From an uncultured Varibaculum sp. (lineage in GTDB: Bacteria; Actinomycetota; Actinomycetes; Actinomycetales; Actinomycetaceae): a stretch of 16,668 nt of DNA. The position numbers were made by a program, and so were the translations under genes. Numbering within the stretch: position 1 is the first letter of the stretch; the number at the start of each line of letters is the position of its first letter. Positions 14,901 to 16,668 of this stretch are shown here, piece after piece. The stretch is from contig CAMYAU010000023.1 of the NCBI GenBank assembly GCA_947253735.1, positions 1 through 16,668 on the forward strand, given 5' to 3'. The notes under the pieces were generated by a model. It was given only the letters and a program-made list of their open reading frames with translations, ran no database searches and was not told the DNA's origin.

Positions 14901-15668
14901 ATTTTCTGAGCTTTGAGAATGTACTAGCCCGGCTCTAAAAGTCATGACCTTAACCATCTCTAAGTCATCTATTGCCTCTAAGACTGGCAGGCCTTCGGTC
15001 TTGGAAGTGATCGCCCCGAAAACCTTATCCCACCTATCTCGCTCACTTTTGATAACGGGAGCGTCTTTATCCCCTAGCGCGGCAGACAAATATAATCCTG
15101 CTACCCCAAGAGCAAATCCTGCCAAATGAACAGGTGAAAAACGCGCGTACTCAAACCAGGAGGGAATCGTTCGGGCCGCAAAGACGGAGGCGACAAAACT
15201 GGCAACAAATATAGCTAGCGCGATAAGTGCTTGGTAGCCATAAACCCCAGTTATTTTCTGCCTCTCGCGCCGCCGAAGTGGATCAAAGGTGTAATCGCGG
15301 GCCGTGCCGATAGCAAGCACCATCCAAGCTATGCCTGCCCCATTTAGCAAACTGAAAGCAGGCTTTGGAGTAACTACCCCGAGGGTAAGCAGTCCAAAAC
15401 CAAGGGCAGCAAGGGGAAGCGGAGAAAGCAAAACGTTCAAGTTCAGCGGGATTGCCACCGGTAGTACGGCTCTCTTATAAGCAGCAAAAGAAGGGTCTAA
15501 GTCCTGCTGCTTTCGGCTACGGCTTTGAGATTGGACCGGAGGGTTAGCGGCAATCTCGCAATAGATAGCAGGCAAAAACGCTAGGATAACCCCGCCGGGG
15601 TATCCAGAATAGATAGCAAATATCGCCCCCGCTATCCCTATCGGTATCAGTAAAATTTGATCCATCAT
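11982..15668 (-). CDS. FtsK/HerA-type membrane ATPase, probable DNA coupling or pumping protein
   Basis: This 1228-residue protein has several membrane segments in its first 200 residues (about 4-35, 68-99, 105-122, 145-165 and 178-198). A long middle region follows (about 220-770). The FtsK/SpoIIIE-type ATPase domain has Walker A GGTGSGKS at 796-803 and Walker B FLVFIDEF at 887-894, followed by IHLCCAGQK at 947-955. The last 160 residues are very acidic and include two 16-residue repeats (DQ..VTDE..E.ET.T, 1098-1129). In conjugative elements such proteins bring DNA to the secretion channel or pump it directly. The ATG at 15668 overlaps the NERD gene stop (ATGA), so the two are translationally coupled. 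A relaxase partner is not in the window. Confidence 0.9.
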   Translation of the reverse strand: MMDQILLIPIGIAGAIFAIYSGYPGGVILAFLPAIYCEIAANPPVQSQSRSRKQQDLDPSFAAYKRAVLPVAIPLNLNVLLSPLPLAALGFGLLTLGVVTPKPAFSLLNGAGIAWMVLAIGTARDYTFDPLRRRERQKITGVYGYQALIALAIFVASFVASVFAARTIPSWFEYARFSPVHLAGFALGVAGLYLSAALGDKDAPVIKSERDRWDKVFGAITSKTEGLPVLEAIDDLEMVKVMTFRAGLVHSQSSENAVSALGNKLAIGTGSGQDTQVLLKSEDGVVDPNLFLVCEKKQGADVSKTTDEGQAKILIEMDLNQAQKEYGDPTIPLYLTEIALCTKTEKQAKKVPNILRLKKPEQSQPSYPSIFLASPSSSLELISDQIAGIYDPGNTSLTALEGMVVYGDSSMEHLSPDSPLGQILTSVSPDAQEAFDEVVTSIEVGAEWASHYAQITIKGISDTNRPRLQWAVRTNATYGGNEILSESFLTRQGVEMDQILTASLEKQLSTTLKGAGFVSAVPYYMRGARHPLAFTVRYCDSPMPLSPEQVKEDGRTSPGWIIKHQLDTAFDKVKFPRPDLMESKCLTLPASRKSLWQLRVRLAGGVTGPMLRDKADKVASALCGSGVFWIGPGSHAGEVTIVTGAHYRDTGVKLKPSAPLDLLANLAWQNAFSSVRVAGTSGVVPEVVEAKFLPSNPKIERIEFKTPPGITAGRVKEKLPALMAATSNAFLTLGETKDPTHFALLVSPEDPVPFPAPPKWEVLDETEPLQIPFCDLIDGTSGYWDMKTDPHLMVAGGTGSGKSITADYILASALAKGVQVCLIDTQKRGADFKMLLPFMAGMATNHLEASALMETIYDEVRRRVDLNAKYGAQTIDDLPDEVRPPHFLVFIDEFTSLVMPDKLPPKPVGESPEVIRDWEEARARRDASLKIGTIASRITMEARSSGIHLCCAGQKINARVLDSIPSGTVLRTNMARVYLGKATYTDLAQALRDPSNAPNAGDDPPKGRGVFEPMSGSGVLFQTWYDHPPSETIPAMLESRGICESVKLDFSSKLKSSTPVFEGDIIGSEGEDLGVIDFSSVDFGALVDEDETDEVVADQGHVTDEAFETETATDQAYVTDETLENETVTDQEDETNVDSFADLFSEDLETDEPEPRAESNEYIPDCGEADSDFSSAEQDATPDSNVAYNGGVGEVEPVFAPEPVDAEPFSEVNEPVDSRGRGTYDPFA
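12282..12377 (-). repeat. Two 48-base in-frame repeats in the ATPase tail
   Basis: Two imperfect 48-base units encode DQGHVTDEAFETETAT and DQAYVTDETLENETVT (residues 1098-1129), with a third start at DQED. They lie in the acidic, probably disordered C-terminus. Confidence 0.65.
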
Positions 15669-16255
15669 CTCCCCTTGGACCTGAAGACTAGCTCGATCTC
15701 GTTTAGAATCACCGGGTCAGGAGGAGCTAGAGGCGAGCTAGACACCCGTTTAGCAATAAACCTATCCAAGGTATAGGCACGAGCCCCTAGTGGCTTATAT
15801 AAGCGAACATTCGCCTCGCCGCTGTTACATAAAACGACAACCGCCGGGGTAAGGATCCTCGCCCCCAGTGGGGCTAGGTACTTTTCTAGGTCAGCTCTGA
15901 GCATCAGATAGGTTCTCTTATCCGCGTGCTTTAGACGTTCAAACCTCGGCCCGTTTTTACCTTTCCCCCACCGGAATGTGCGCGAGAAGAAAGTGAAGTA
16001 AAACCCTGGAGCCCACACTTTCGTGTCCACAAGGAGCACATCTTTTCCGCTCACGATTAAATGGTCAATATTTGCGTCCCGGCCCGGAACCGCAAGATCA
16101 TGAAACAGCGCCGGGCAGGAAGGCGAAGAAAAATAAGGCTCTAGCGCTTTAGCAACTTGCCGCTCTCCCGCCGCCCCGATTTTGGCCACTGCTTCGTTTT
16201 TAGCCCACGCCCCACCCTTGGCCGCTGATGCTCCACTTGCTCCGTAGACGCTCAC
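15665..16255 (-). CDS. NERD-domain protein (nuclease-related)
   Basis: I start it at GTG 16255, which overlaps the stop of the small membrane gene as GTGA, giving 196 residues. A longer frame from 16348 would run through that gene. The NERD features are GAAGE (27-31), NIDHLIV (62-68) and LLVDTKVW (74-81). D64, D77 and K79 match the PD-(D/E)XK-like pattern expected of this family. NERD domains are linked to DNA processing and are often found on plasmids and near helicases. It sits between a small membrane protein and the FtsK-like ATPase with 4-base overlaps on both sides, so it is likely part of the DNA-handling step of transfer. Confidence 0.85.
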   Translation of the reverse strand: MSVYGASGASAAKGGAWAKNEAVAKIGAAGERQVAKALEPYFSSPSCPALFHDLAVPGRDANIDHLIVSGKDVLLVDTKVWAPGFYFTFFSRTFRWGKGKNGPRFERLKHADKRTYLMLRADLEKYLAPLGARILTPAVVVLCNSGEANVRLYKPLGARAYTLDRFIAKRVSSSPLAPPDPVILNEIELVFRSKGR

Positions 16256-16425
16256 TGGATCGCCCCCACAATTAGGGGCACTACGATCTGGAAAATAACC
16301 CCGAGCCCAATAAGCACGGTTACAGCTACGGCGAGAAACTTTCCCCACCCATCTTTCAGGAAAGAGTTAACTTCCCGAGATTGGTCATCTACTTCTTTGG
16401 AGATTCTGTCTCTAAGCGCGCCCAT
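16252..16425 (-). CDS. Small single-pass membrane protein, 57 residues
   Basis: The short gene starts at ATG 16425 after a very good ribosome binding site (GGAGGAG). It reads MGALRDRISKEVDDQSREVN at the N-terminus, which is charged and helical, followed by one hydrophobic stretch (about 31-56, AVAVTVLIGLGVIFQIVVPL). Its stop overlaps the GTG of the NERD gene by four bases. It is the first gene of the NERD/FtsK operon. A membrane anchor or partner for the ATPase is plausible; no family is recognised. Confidence 0.8.
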   Translation of the reverse strand: MGALRDRISKEVDDQSREVNSFLKDGWGKFLAVAVTVLIGLGVIFQIVVPLIVGAIQ

Positions 16426-16504
16426 GACTCCTCCTAGTTTTGGTGTTTCGCTTTCACGGGTGGCTATGCGTCATCGCGCGCTTGGGGGCTCAGTTTTTTG
16501 GGGA

Positions 16505-16626
16505 AACTGGCAAAACTGGCAGTCGATATACCAAAAACTGCCAAAACTGCCACTTTGAAATCGGGAACTGCCACTCGATTGGCAGTTTTAGGGGCCAAAA
16601 CTGCCACTTTTGTACCAAAACTGCCA
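16505..16626. promoter_or_regulatory. Cluster of eight AACTGSCA repeats upstream of the NERD/FtsK operon
   Basis: Copies on the plus strand are at 16505-16512, 16514-16521 (AACTGGCA), 16536-16543, 16545-16552, 16566-16573, 16599-16606 and 16619-16626 (AACTGCCA), with one inverted copy at 16580-16587. Pairs spaced nine bases apart occur twice. The region lies 80-200 bases before the first operon gene, where a promoter and operators are expected. Regulator binding sites or iterons are the likely readings. Confidence 0.6.
16580..16606. repeat. Perfect 10-base inverted repeat in the AACTGCCA cluster
   Basis: TGGCAGTTTT (16580-16589) and AAAACTGCCA (16597-16606) are perfect inverted copies around AGGGGCC. 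It may be a dimeric regulator site or a hairpin. It is the only inverted pair within the cluster. Confidence 0.7.
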
Positions 16627-16668
16627 ATTGGGATTTTCTACCAAAAACGTTACTACCAGGGTAAACGT

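Noticed and set aside
15665..16255. Relaxase candidate
   Set aside because: The NERD protein has no HUH or Mob motifs; no relaxase was found anywhere in the window.
16256..16348. Longer N-terminus for the NERD protein
   Set aside because: It would overlap most of the small membrane gene, which has a far better ribosome binding site; GTG at 16255 gives a clean 4-base overlap.
16505..16626. CRISPR array
   Set aside because: The repeats are only 8-10 bases, irregularly spaced, one is inverted, and no cas gene is present.
16440..16664. Plus-strand open frame of 74 codons at the right edge
   Set aside because: Its sequence is made of the AACTGCCA repeats (Cys/His-rich by chance) and has no support as a gene.

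Overview
The window looks like part of an integrative conjugative element or conjugative plasmid from a moderate-GC actinobacterium. An Actinomycetaceae-like host is my best guess, but it is inferred only from the protein families and style (TcpC-like and VirB4-like transfer proteins, an FtsK-type ATPase with many membrane segments, HPKG...GGRFAP and DGKFG N-terminal motifs). No relaxase, integrase, replication protein, rRNA or tRNA was recognised here.

Layout. On the minus strand from the right edge, a cluster of short AACTGCCA repeats (16505-16626) precedes a tightly coupled operon: a 57-residue membrane protein, a NERD-domain protein, and a 1228-residue FtsK/HerA-type membrane ATPase, joined by 4-base stop/start overlaps. 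A string of four G/C-rich hairpins (11868-11978) separates this operon from three plus-strand genes: a 224-residue protein with an RG-rich tail (here called gene X), a protein with five zinc-ribbon repeats and a Vsr-like nuclease end, and a 58-residue coiled-coil protein. Left of X lies a tnpB element (IS-2, about 7982-9397). Then comes a second minus-strand transfer operon: a 182-residue protein, a 126-residue protein, a TcpC/VirB8-like protein and a VirB4-like ATPase. A second, unrelated tnpB element (IS-1, 1886-3216) follows, then a 0.5 kb non-coding stretch with four degenerate repeats, then a gene cut by the left window edge.

The two transfer operons probably supply parts of one type IV secretion machine: VirB4 as secretion motor, the TcpC-like protein as channel component, and the FtsK-like ATPase as DNA coupling or pumping protein.

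The most striking feature is what lies around the two tnpB elements. Neither element has a tnpA. Each sits in a broken remnant of a neighbouring gene, with an intact copy of the same gene segment directly on the element's left-end side. For IS-1 the remnant reads in frame across the insertion point (15 codons, the IS, then 12 codons to a stop). The intact virB4 end differs from it mostly at synonymous sites and in the predicted TAM and guide-matching bases. This resembles a homing nuclease element that travels with, or was repaired by, a recoded version of the gene it cuts. In addition, a 15-base motif (CGCGCCCTACATAGK-like) lies just 5' of all three nuclease-type genes and of the small gene after them.
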